The notes below the pieces were generated by a model. That model was not told where the DNA came from and did not search any database. It worked only from the letters and a program-made list of their open reading frames with translations. Positions 1 through 12,500 of a DNA stretch of 64,000 bases are shown here, piece after piece. This DNA is from Montifringilla adamsi (lineage: Eukaryota > Chordata > Aves > Passeriformes > Passeridae): NCBI GenBank assembly GCA_017590115.1, contig JAGGNK010013559.1, positions 504,933 to 568,932 of the forward strand, in the 5' to 3' direction. How positions within the stretch are numbered: the stretch's first letter is position 1; the number at the start of each line of letters is the position of its first letter. The position numbers and the translations under genes were made by a program.

Positions 1-270
1 ACACTGCAGGAACACATCAATGACTACAGACTGGAAGCACATCAGTGCTGTGAGGTACAAATGTCTCAGAAGATAATAAAGACAAAAATCTACTTTTCTG
101 CTTTTCTGCAAAATTGGGCACAGAAGTACATCTGAGTTTTTCCTTTTTCTCAGTAACGCAATGCTCAGAGGCACCACAACTTCCTGTTCTTTCCTCCTTC
201 AGCTGTAACAATTTTTCTTGGAGCACAGAAGTGGCTGTTTCCTTCCCATAGCTCTCGGTTTCCCCTGCAG
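1..270 (+). other. IGFN1 intron end
   Basis: Intron sequence ending in the polypyrimidine tract and cag acceptor at 270. I see no exon here. Confidence 0.7.
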
Positions 271-543
271 CCATCCCAGCGCGGTTCCGGCAGCCGCTCT
301 CCGACATGCGCTGTGCCGAGGCCGGGGACGCCGAGTTCCAGTGTGTGCTGTGCACGCCCTGCCACCAGCCCCTGTGGCTGCACAAAAGCCACCCCCTCCA
401 GGCCAGTGACAAGCACCAGATCTCTGTGACACCTGATGGCCTGACCCACAAGCTGATTGTCAGGAACGTGAGGCCCTCGGACAGCGGCCTGTACACGCTC
501 GACGCGGGACAGGGCTCCTCCAGCGCCTGGCTCCTTGTGGAGT
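271..543 (+). CDS. IGFN1: IGFN1 exon: Ig I-set domain before the repeat exon
   Basis: The acceptor is tttcccctgcag and the donor is gtgagt at 544. The exon is 273 nt, phase 1 at both ends, so it can be skipped or duplicated without frame loss. The translation begins IPARFRQPLSDM and ends SAWLLVE. Ig landmarks are a B-strand Cys in AEFQC, a C-strand Trp in PLWLHKS and the F-strand signature DSGLYTLDAG, where the usual Cys is replaced by Leu. The lost disulfide fits a cytosolic sarcomeric Ig. This is the first exon visible in the window and earlier exons must exist upstream. An alternative donor GT at 542 is weaker and breaks the phase. Confidence 0.85.
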
Positions 544-3500
544 GTGAGTGCTTGGCAGCGGGTTGTTCCCATGGTGTGTTGGCACAAAACATGCTTCTCA
601 CTGCCTGGTGGCTCAGGGAGATGTTGCTCTGCTGGGAAATTAATTGCTGAGCCTCTAAGTCCAAAATTATGGCTGAGAAAACTGGAGGTGTTCAGTGTGG
701 AGAAGATGAGAGTCCAGGGAGACCTTGGAGCCCCTTCCAGGGCCTAAAGGGGATCCAGGAGAACTGCAGAGGGACTTTGGAAAAGGGATGGAGGGACAGG
801 GAAAGGGGGAATGGCTTCCCACTGCCAGAGGGCAGAGTGAGATGGGATATTGAGAAGGAATTATTGGCTGTGAGGGTGGTGAGGCCCTGGCCTCACCAGA
901 GAGACTGTGGCTGCTCCATCCCTGGAAGTGTCTGAGGCCAGGCTGGATAGGGCTTGGAGCACCCTGAGATATGGAAGGTGTCCCTGCCCATGTCAGGGGG
1001 CAGAATGAGATGAGTCTTAAGGTCCCTTCCCATCCAAACTGTTTTGTGATTCCATTATTTTAAATCCTGTTTGGAAAAATGAATGTCTGGTTAGACCCTC
1101 TTTCCTCTTCAAATGAGACCAACTTTTCCCCTTTTAATTAGTCCTGACAAATCCTCTTGGCTTGTTTGCTCTACAGCTATGGTGAAGTAGCACATTCTCC
1201 ATCACTTATTGGAAAAACGCTCCCTATCTCCCCACATGTTTTTGAGAAAGCTGTCCCAGTGATCACAGTGCAGCAGGCAGGGGCTCAGGGAGCTTTTAAT
1301 ACTCTCAGTTCTACACTATCAATGCCATTCTTCTTGCTAGATAACATTTTTCATTCCAAATTAGAGTTAAACATGCTGGAAAGAGCTCAGAGGAAGCTGG
1401 AAAGATGGGAACACAGTGCAGGAACATTCACAGTCACTTGGCTTACATTTGTTTACTTATGAGAGGTGGTTCCTTTGGTTCCCTTTGACTGTGGTTTCCT
1501 TTGGGATCCTCTTGCAGCAGCAGGAGGGGTCTCTCTCACAAAGGCCCCTCCAAACCCCCTCCAGAAAGTAGGTTTCTGAAACAAATAAATTTCCCTTGGA
1601 TTTCAGTGAGCTGTGAGCTCTGATAAATTATATCTGACCTGGAAACCAAAGCAGTGAGTGACCTGCTCTCAGAACAACCTGAATTTCAGATTAATCCAAA
1701 GCTATTCACAGATCTGAAAGCTTTAGTCCTTAGGTTGGGCATCCCTAAACCAGCCATTATCCAGATGTGCAAGCTGCCTCCAGAGCAGTGAAATCCCAAT
1801 TCCAGGGTGGGAACTGATGGCTCCTCTGTGCCTGGAATATTCTGTAACTCCTCCATAGCTGGAGGGTGAAGGCAGACAGAATTAATGAATCCCACATACA
1901 GTCTCAGCCCCTCTAAATCCAACCTGCCATGCTGGAAGTTTCTTTTTCTGTTATTTTTGGTTTGTTTGTTTGTTATAATGAGCATGTTTCCATTAAAAAA
2001 ACAATGCATTTTAACTAAAAATAATTGTCTTCAACTAACATTTCATTGTCTGAATGTGGCATTGAAAAATTCAGGATTTGAAATTATTTTAAATTTATTT
2101 AAATGTATTGTGTGTGTGTGTGTCCTAAAATGAAATTCAAAAAGTGTTAACACATTTTCTTTGGTTGTTGATGCAGTGCATGTCCTATTGATTTTCTGTT
2201 ATTTTGTTCCCCTCTTTTTCTGTAAATTGTAAATCTGCTGTCATGAAACAATGCAACTTCAGATGCCAAAGGAAAGAGGACACAGGATGAAGGAGAAAAG
2301 ATTGAAAGGGAGACATCTGAGTGGCTGAAAGAAACAATGGCAGACAACGAAAGGGCGAGGAAGCTTCGGCGCCAAGAACAAGCTGCTGCTGAAGGTCGTC
2401 CTTCCTTTTCCACATCTTCTGGTGTGGAGAAAAGTGGCTGGTCCAGAACAGGCCAAGGCAGCAGTCAAGGCAGGGGCCAAGGACACTCTGTTGATTCTGA
2501 TGATGGAAGCCAAAGATTTTTGGGAAAAGAAGGGCTACGCAAAACCCACATGAATGGAGAGATGGGGTCTGGGCAGTTTTCTGGAGCAGGTCTAGATGGA
2601 GACTCAGCAGCCAATGACAGCAGCATCTTTGGGCTAAAAGGCTTAGGGGGCAGAAGTGGGTTAAGGGCTGTCCATGGCATGGACTCTGTGTCAGGCAGAG
2701 CAGGTCCAGGTGGTGCAGTAGGAGGGGCAGGTGAATGGAATTCTGTGGATGGCAGAGGTGAAGGTTTGCTGGGTGCTGTTAACGTTGACATGGATGATGG
2801 AGAAGGTTTGGGCTCTCAGCATGACAAGGATGGGAATTTAGGTGATGCCAGTTACAGAGCTGGTTTTGGGGGTGCTGGGAGGTTGGGTGGTGAAAGTTCT
2901 GTGCCAGATGGCCTTGATCCTGATTCAGCTGGAGTGGGAGCCAGTGTGGGTGATTTGTTCAGCAGGACTGGTCCAGGAGCTGGAGGTGGGGGGAATGCTG
3001 CAGGTGCTGGAATGGCAGGAGGAATGAGGTCCCACCATGGCAAGGATGGGCATGCCACTGTGGGTGATATGAATGGAGCAGGTGTAAACAGAGAGGGACA
3101 AACAGGGACTCCCTATGGCAAGGATGGCCTGACACCTCATGCCAGTGGTCAGTTAGGGCAGACAGGAAGATCTGGCTCATTATATGGGCCAGGACGCCTT
3201 CCAGGTGGAGATGGGGCTACACCTGGTACAGGTGGCAATTCTGCAGGAGAAATGGAGGCTTTGTATGGTCCAGATGGTCAGGCACTGGCAGCAGGTGCTG
3301 GTGGAGCTGGTGCAGGAGGATTTGGGTCTCCCTATGGAAAGGATGGTCTCCCAGCTGGGGCTGGTTTTGGTGGTGTTGGTGCAGAGGGACTTGGAGCTCC
3401 CTATGGGAAAGATGGTCTCCCAGCTGGAACAGGTGCTGGTGGTGCAGGAGGATTTGGGTCTCCCTATGGAAAGGATGGTCTCCCAGCTGGGGCTGGTGTT

Positions 3501-6500
3501 GGTGGTGTTGGTGCAGAGGGACTTGGAGCTCCCTATGGGAAAGATGGTCTCCCAGCTGGGGCTGGTGTTGGTGGTGTTGGTGCAGAGGGACTTGGAGCTC
3601 CCTATGGGAAAGATGGTCTCCCAGCTGGGGCTGGTGTTGGTGGTGTTGGTGCAGAGGGACTTGGAGCTCCCTATGGGAAAGATGGTCTCCCAGCTGGAAC
3701 AGGTGCTGGTGGTGCAGGAGGATTTGGGGAGGCTTTGTATGATGGTCGGCCACTTGGAGCGGGTGTTGGTGCTGGTGCTGGTGGTGGTGCTGGTGCAGGG
3801 GGATTTGGAATTCCCTATGGGAAGGATGGTCTCCCAGCTGGAACAGGTGCTGGTGGTGCAGGAGGATTTGGGGAGGCTTTGTATGATGGTCGGCCACTTG
3901 GAGCGGGTGTCGGTGCTGGTGCTGGTGGTGGTGCTGGTGCAGGGGGATTTGGAATTCCCTATGGGAAGGATGGTCTCCCAGCTGGAACAGGTGCTGGTGG
4001 TGCAGGAGGATTTGGGGAGGCTTTGTATGATGGTCGGCCACTTGGAGCGGGTGTCGGTGCTGGTGCTGGTGGTGGTGCTGGTGCAGGGGGATTTGGAATT
4101 CCCTATGGGAAGGATGGTCTCCCAGCTGGAACAGGTGCTGGTGGTGCAGGAGGATTTGGGGAGGCTTTGTATGATGGTCGGCCACTTGGAGCGGGTGTCG
4201 GTGCTGGTGCTGGTGGTGGTGCTGGTGCAGGGGGATTTGGAATTCCCTATGGGAAGGATGGTCTCCCAGCTGGAACAGGTGCTGGTGGTGCAGGAGGATT
4301 TGGGGAGGCTTTGTATGATGGTCGGCCACTTGGAGCGGGTGTCGGTGCTGGTGCTGGTGGTGGTGCTGGTGCAGGGGGATTTGGAATTCCCTATGGGAAG
4401 GATGGTCTCCCAGCTGGAACAGGTGCTGGTGGTGCAGGAGGATTTGGGGAGGCTTTGTATGATGGTCGGCCACTTGGAGCGGGTGTCGGTGCTGGTGCTG
4501 GTGGTGGTGCTGGTGCAGGGGGATTTGGAATTCCCTATGGGAAGGATGGTCTCCCAGCTGGAACAGGTGCTGGTGGTGCAGGAGGATTTGGGGAGGCTTT
4601 GTATGATGGTCGGCCACTTGGAGCGGGTGTCGGTGCTGGTGCTGGTGGTGGTGCTGGTGCAGGGGGATTTGGAATTCCCTATGGGAAGGATGGTCTCCCA
4701 GCTGGAACAGGTGCTGGTGGTGCAGGAGGATTTGGGGAGGCTTTGTATGATGGTCGGCCACTTGGAGCGGGTGTCGGTGCTGGTGCTGGTGGTGGTGCTG
4801 GTGCAGGGGGATTTGGAATTCCCTATGGGAAGGATGGTCTCCCAGCTGGAACAGGTGCTGGTGGTGCAGGAGGATTTGGGGAGGCTTTGTATGATGGTCG
4901 GCCACTTGGAGCGGGTGTCGGTGCTGGTGCTGGTGGTGGTGCTGGTGCAGGGGGATTTGGAATTCCCTATGGGAAGGATGGTCTCCCAGCTGGAACAGGT
5001 GCTGGTGGTGCAGGAGGATTTGGGGAGGCTTTGTATGATGGTCGGCCACTTGGAGCGGGTGTCGGTGCTGGTGCTGGTGGTGGTGCTGGTGCAGGGGGAT
5101 TTGGAATTCCCTATGGGAAGGATGGTCTCCCAGCTGGAACAGGTGCTGGTGGTGCAGGAGGATTTGGGGAGGCTTTGTATGATGGTCGGCCACTTGGAGC
5201 GGGTGTCGGTGCTGGTGCTGGTGGTGGTGCTGGTGCAGGGGGATTTGGAATTCCCTATGGGAAGGATGGTCTCCCAGCTGGAACAGGTGCTGGTGGTGCA
5301 GGAGGATTTGGGGAGGCTTTGTATGATGGTCGGCCACTTGGAGCGGGTGTCGGTGCTGGTGCTGGTGGTGGTGCTGGTGCAGGGGGATTTGGAATTCCCT
5401 ATGGGAAGGATGGTCTCCCAGCTGGAACAGGTGCTGGTGGTGCAGGAGGATTTGGGGAGGCTTTGTATGATGGTCGGCCACTTGGAGCGGGTGTCGGTGC
5501 TGGTGCTGGTGGTGGTGCTGGTGCAGGGGGATTTGGAATTCCCTATGGGAAGGATGGTCTCCCAGCTGGAACAGGTGCTGGTGGTGCAGGAGGATTTGGG
5601 GAGGCTTTGTATGATGGTCGGCCACTTGGAGCGGGTGTCGGTGCTGGTGCTGGTGGTGGTGCTGGTGCAGGGGGATTTGGAATTCCCTATGGGAAGGATG
5701 GTCTCCCAGCTGGAACAGGTGCTGGTGGGGCTGGTGGTGCAGGGGGACTTGGATCTCTCTATGGAAAGGATGGTCACCCAGCTAGGGCAGGTGATGCTGG
5801 TGTAGGAGGATTTGGAGAGGCTTTGTATGGTCCAGATGGTCGGCCACTTGGAGCAGGTGTTGGTGGTGGTGCTGGTGCAGGGAGATTTGGAACTCCCTAT
5901 GGAAAGGATGGTCTCCCAGTTGGAGCAGGTGTTGGTGGGGTTGGTGTAGCTGGTGTAGGGGGATTTGGATCTCCCTATGGGAAGGATGGTCTCCCAGCTG
6001 GGGCTGGTGGAGCTGGTGCAGGAGAGGCTTTATATGGGCCAGATGGTCGGCCACTTGGAGCAGGTGTTGGTGGTGGTGCTGGTGCAGGGAGATTGGGAAT
6101 TCCCTATGGAAAGGATGCCCTACCCGATGGCGCTCGTGGAGCTGGTGCAGGAGAGGCTTTATATGGGCCAGATGGTCGGCCACTTGGAGCAGGTGTTGGT
6201 GGTGGTGCTGGTGCAGGGAGATTGGGAATTCCCTATGGAAAGGATGCCCTACCCGATGGCGCTCGTGGAGCTGGTGCAGGAGAGGCTTTATATGGGCCAG
6301 ATGGTCGGCCACTTGGAGCAGGTGTTGGTGGTGGTGCTGGTGCAGGGCGATTTGGAATTCCCTATGGGAAGGATGGTCTCCCAGTTGGAGCTGGTGTTGG
6401 TGGGTCTGGTGATACAGGGGGACTTGGATCTCCCTATGGAAAGGATGGTCTCCCAGCTAGGGCTGGTGGAGCTGGTGCAGGAGAGACTTTATATGGTCCA

Positions 6501-9500
6501 GATGGTCGGCCACTTGGAGCAGGTGTTGCTGGTGCTGGTTTTGCAAGTGCCAGGGGAACTGGAGCTCCCTATGGAAAGGATGGTCTCCCAGCTGGAGCAG
6601 GTGCTGGCATTAGTGGTGCAGGGGGAGTTGGGGGTCCCTATGGAAAGGATGGTCTCCCAGCTGGAGCAGGTGCTGGTGGGGCTGGTGGTGCAGGGGGTGT
6701 TGGGGGTCCCTATGGTCTGCCAGTTGGAACTGGTTTTGGTGGTGTTAATGCAGGGGGACCTGGAGCTTCCTATGGGAAGGATGGTCTCCCATCTGGAGCA
6801 GGTGCTGGTGTTAGTCGTGCAGGGGGAGTTGGAGGTTCCTATGGAAAGGATGGTCTCATAGCTGGGGCTGGTGAAGGTGGTGTAGGACTTGGAGAAGCTT
6901 TGTATAGTCCAGATGGTCGGCCACTTGGAGCAGGTGTTGGTGGAGCAGGTTCTGCAAGTGCCAGGGGAATTGGAGCTCCCTATGGAAAGGATGGTCTCCC
7001 AGTTGGAGCAGGTGCTGGTGGGACTGGTGCAGCGGGTGTTGGGGGTCCCTATGGAAAGGATGGTCTCCCAGCTGGAGCAGGTGCTGGCATTAGTGGTGCA
7101 GGGGGTGTTGGGGGTCCTTACGGAAAGGATGGTCTGCCACTTGGAGCAGGTGATGGCATTAGTGGCTCAGGGGGTGTTGGGGGTCCCTATGGAAAGGATG
7201 GTCTGCCACTTGGAGCAGGTGTTAGTAGTGCAGGAGGTTTTGGGGGTGCTGATGGAAAGGATGGTCTGCCACTTGGAGCAGGTGATGGCATTAGTGGCTC
7301 AGGGGGTGTTGGGGGTCCCTATGGAAAGGATGGTCTGCCAGTTGGAGCTGGTGTTGGTGGGATTGGTGGTGAAAGAGAAGTTGGAGCTCCCTATGGAAAG
7401 GATGGTCTGCCAGTTGGGAGTGGTGGTGGTGGTGGTTCAGGGGGAGCTGAGAGTCCCTATGGAAAGGATGGTCTCCCAGCTGGAGCTGGTGTTAGTGGTG
7501 CAGGGGGTATTAGGGGTCCCTATGGAAAGGATGGTCTGCCAGTTGGAACTGGTTTTGGTGGTATTAATGCAGGGGGACCTGGAGCTCCCTATGGGAAGGA
7601 TGGTCTCCCAACTGGAGCAGGTGCTGGTGTTAGTGGTGCAGGGGGAGTTGGGGGTCCCTATGGAAAGGATGGTCTCCTAGCTGGGGCTGTGGCAGGAGCT
7701 GCTCATTTTCCTCTTGGAGGTGAGAAAGCGATGGGATCTGGCTGTGGCACAGATGCCACACTGAGCAGAACTCCGGGATATGCAGGTGGAGCAGGAGGAG
7801 AGGGTTTTTCCAGGGAAGGCTCTGCACTGTGGGGTGCAGGGTCTCCCTGTGGCGAGAACAGAGGGTCAGCTGTAGCCACGGCTGGTGCAGGTGGAGTTGG
7901 GAGGTTGGGAGGGGATGAATGGGATTCAGTCCATGGTAAAGGAGGTGTGGAAGCTGCTGGTGGACCAGGTGGTGAATATGGGCTGGATGCACATCTTGGC
8001 AGATCTTTGAGAGGTGAAACTGGAAAGGGCACTGCCAGTGATGTCGGAGGGCCAGGGAACAAAAGTTCAGCTGGTGACAGAGGGTCCCTGTCAGGTCCAG
8101 GAGGAGCCAGGGGAAAGGGCAGAGATTTCAGACAGTTGGGCTCCCTTTATGACACAAATTCTGCCTTTGGAGAGGCAGGGAGTAAATCCCATGACAGATC
8201 TGTTGACGGGACTAGTTCAGGTGGGTTTGGTCAAGGTCCACTGAGTTATGGCCAGATGTCAGGTCCTTTTGGTGGACCTCCTTCAGCAAACCAGAGAAAC
8301 CAGGAACCTGACCTGGATCTTAAAGCAAGTGATTCCCTGAACAACACGGAAAACACAGCACAAAAGAGACGGAGTGTCCTGGATGATATCAAAGGTACGT
8401 GGTTAACTGCTGACTCCTGGTCTTTGCATTTTGATACTCACATTCCTAATCCTGCAAAGAAATTGATGTTATGGTTTAGATAAACACAATTCTATAGAAA
8501 TTTGGTTGTCCCGTGATCTGTTCCTAATTCTCCCACTGGTTGGCTGTTTGATCTTACACAGTGTGCTCTGATCAAACTGCCTTAAAGGTCTAAATTATTT
8601 TCTTTGTCTAAATTATCTAAACCAGGTCTCATCTCTTCATTTGTGTTTCACATATCATGGAACAGACCAGTTCACAAACATACCACTTCCCATAAAGTTT
8701 CAAGGAGTATCATCATATTTCTTTGATACTGTTCCAATTCAAAACTGATGGTTTCACTTCATTTTTCAAAAACCTACTGTAAAGAACTGTGTTTTCCAAG
8801 TTCTGGAAGCAATTCTGTGCCTGCTTATATGGGATTATATAATGTATAGAGTTATTTTCTCTTGTAACATCAGGAATAATAAGGTGTTGCATAGAGTAAG
8901 AGGGGAGTAATGTGTTTGCAGTCATTTGAGTAAGACCTGTGGCTCCACCAACAAGATGATGATGTGAAAATTGTAGGAATTAGAAATTTCAGGTGTATAA
9001 TCAGAGGGGAATATTGGCCTAATGGGATGGTTCACAAGTTAGGAATTATCATTGCTAAGCCATAAATATAAACAAGGAAATAAAATCATCAAAATTTGGG
9101 TTCAGGAGGAAGATGTGGGGTATATATTAGAGACAAGATTATGATGGTAATGGAGAAGAACTTGGGAAGAGAAAGAGGAATACATGGGTGGAGAGCAGTA
9201 TGCCTGGGGCTGTTTAAGGGATATGTTGGGCAGCCCTATGTGTAGTCAGTGCAGAGGAAGAGGAGGATGAAGCACTATATCCACAACCTGGAGCAGCCTG
9301 GTTTTTTCCACTGGCTGTAGAGGGAGGCAAGACAATTGGCACAGACATAAACTAGCAAATCCACAGCTGGATAATGTGATTTGTGGTGAATCCATTGCCC
9401 ACGAGGTGGATATCGGGATAGTTGATAGCTGATGTTGGCCCTCAAGGCACTGAGTGTACCTAGCTGGCCCACACTGAGGTGGCACAAAAGCCTTTCCTGA

Positions 9501-12500
9501 CCAGAGGATGTTTTTTTTAAAAGCTCTTTTTACCTCACGTGCCCATGCATTTTCAGCTCTAGGTGTCTCTCTGTAGCACAGACTTAGCTTCTTTCCCTTC
9601 CTTTGTGCCTGTTCAGTCCCGCGCTGTTACCTCAACAAGCAGCTGGCAACCGTGCGAGTGCTGAAGGGGGACCCAGCTGAGCTGTCCTGCACTGTCAGCA
9701 AGGACAACGTGACAGGAACCTGGTTTAAGGATGGCCTCAAGGTGGGTGCCTTGAGCTTGCTGTTGCCTTTGGGTAGCAAAGCTCTGCTTTCTGGCTCTAC
9801 TTCCTAAGGGTGGTGTCAAGGTGTCCTTCCCGCTGACAGTCACCTGCAGCTTGAGTGGGGCCCTGGAAGGGTCCCCAGAATCCCAGAGTGGTTTGGGTTG
9901 GAAGGGACCTTACGGATCATCCAGTCCCACCCCCTGCCCTGGGCAGAGGTACCTTCCACTAGACCCAGGCCTCGTCCAACCTGGCCTCGGACACTTCAGG
10001 GATGGGGCAGCCACAGCTTCTCTGGGCAACAGAATATCAGAATATTGTCGTTAAATATGGATGACATTCATAAGTCTTTTCAACTGCATTTCAAATTGTA
10101 GTCTCTCCAGTTTTAGTTTTGGATTGCATTTTTTCCTTTTTTTTTTTAAAAGGATAGGTCTCTGTCCTTTATTTTGCAGTTAACAAGTATGGATGGAGTT
10201 GTGTTTGAAAAGAAAGGTCTTGTCCACAAACTGATCATCAACAAGGCTGAAGATATTCATGCTGGGAAATACAGATTTGAAGGTGGAGATGTAAAAACTG
10301 AAGCTTCAATTTTTGTTGAAGGTGAGTCTAGTCAAACCATCAAGGCAGCATGAGATGGGCTTTAAATGTAATATATTTACTCAGAGACATATTATTGGTT
10401 ATTGAGATAAATTTATTGTAAAGAATTACAAGATAAATGGGAAATGGTTTTTGTACTGGTTGGTTCATTTTGCATTTGCAAATTTAACTAGGGACGATTC
10501 TGCCAGCAACTCGAATATTTTTGGGGTACACAAAACACTTTACCAGGGCAGACTCTTTATTCTTGTGTTTAGTGTGTTGCCTAGGAGAAATTTTCTGTAG
10601 TGAAAGGACAGTGTGATACCACAAAATTTTATGATAATTATCCTGTAGCAAAGTACAACTAAAGGTTCAGATCCAAGTGTTGTGAGCTTCTAAGCATTAC
10701 TGGCAGCACCATGAGGGGATCCCTTCCCTCCAAGGTGAGCCTTATCCTCCTTGAATTGTGGTTTTTAATGACCTTGTATCACCTGCTTAGATCCTCCCCA
10801 GGTGGACAAAGTTCTCCTCAAGAACTTGACCAGTGTCCCCACAGTGGCCAAGGCCGGGGAGGGAGTGAAGCTGCGGATCCCGTTTGAGGGCCGGGGGCCC
10901 ATCAGGGCAGCGTGGCTGAAGGACAGGATGGAGCTGGGGGATGACACCAGGATCCGTGTGGACAAGACAGACACCTGCACCACACTGTCCATCTCCAGCT
11001 GTGACAGGAGGGACTGTGGGGATTACAAAGTCAGGCTCAAGAACGACAGTGGTGTCCTGGAGATCAACCTAAAGCTCGTGGTGATAGGTAAGATCCTATA
11101 ACATTCACTGTGGCTTTCACTGTAAAGCTTAGTCAGGGAATCCATTGACACTGGTGACAACCTTATTTGGAGTGACTGGGTATTTTGAGAGGAACAAGAC
11201 TCTGTATATTGCTCCAAAATCAGGGTACAAGGAAAGATTGCTGAACATGCTTCATGCCCTTTAGTACAAGGGAACACAAACCCAGTTTGGTTTTTTTATG
11301 GCCTAAGCAGCTGAGTTTTGAATGTTCAGACACTGTGGGAGATGTGACTGTACACAACATGCAAATCTGAATTAGGACATCAAGGTCCAATTCAGCCCTT
11401 CCATAAATGTCTGGGCTCCTTTGGGAGACCAGAAATGACATTTTGCCTGTATTAGCAAGCTGAACAATGCTTATGAGAACTATTGACCCAGGGAGAGCAA
11501 GGGCCTGGCTTTCCTTCTTCTCCATCAAAAGTCAGAAGAGTGCAAGTTTTGAAGAGGCAATTCACATTCCCAGCCCTCATCCTACAACTGTGCCTGCATT
11601 TCATCAGGAACAATCTCCCAGCTGGTGAGCAAGGGACAGTGTCTGCTCCAAACCCAGGAGCAGGTCTGGGTCTGGAGCCAGCTGTGTCTCTGTTCATCTT
11701 TCCAGACAAGCCACAGCCTCCAGCAGGACCCATCAAAATTGTAGAAAGCTCTGCCAACAACATCACGATCCAGTGGAAGCCCCCAAAGGACGATGGGGGC
11801 AAACCAGTGCAAAGGTACCTCGTGGAGAGGCAGCAGGTGGGCAGGAACGACTGGGAGACTTTGGGAGAAACCCCCAGGAGCTGCACCAGCTTCACCACGA
11901 GCAAAGTGGAGGAAGAGATGAGCTACTACTTCAGGGTGAGGGCCGTGAATGCCGAGGGAGCGAGCGATGCGCTGGAGTCAGGGGAAGTGAAGGCTGCTGG
12001 TAAAGGTGAGGAAAACTTCTCATAATTCATAATTCAATTTGGGAAATTCATTATCAAAGCTGACATCAGAGGAAACTCACTGCATTGTGTATGTTGCTAC
12101 AGATCTCAACTTCAGTCTTCACACAAAGTTGTGGAGGTTGCCCAGCAAGAGCAGCAGTTCATTGTAGGCTCTGCTGATGCTGAGTGAGATGTAATTATTC
12201 CTTGGTCATGCTCTATTTTGGATTGGAAAGGAAGTTTCATGGGGGAAATGTAAAACGCATCAAGATCAAAGGAAATTTTTCTCAGTGTGGCTGCAAAGGG
12301 AATATGTGAGACCTTTTCTTAACTCCACAGGCAAAAGAACTTATATGCAGCCCTTCTCAGCATGACCACTCCATTCCCCTGATCTCCAAACAACTGAATA
12401 TTGGTTTTGTCCTTCAAGGAGTTTAAATACTAGAACAGGTTTGCCATGAGCACAAATGCAGTACTAGAGAGAGCAATGTTCAGTTCTAATTATCTTCTTT

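Noticed and set aside
3180..5777. Very long open frames on the minus strand (over 800 codons, Ser/Thr- and His/Gln-rich) and in a second plus frame across the repeat array
   Set aside because: The 144-bp unit is a multiple of three and happens to lack stops in these frames, so repetition makes long shadows. They have no splice context and no non-repeat extension, and the real frame continues on both sides with Ig domains.
10802..11087. Acceptor at 10801 (ctccccag) for the second post-repeat Ig exon
   Set aside because: It would require phase 0, whereas the incoming exon ends in phase 1. The acceptor at 10790 fits and adds the expected DPPQVD linker.
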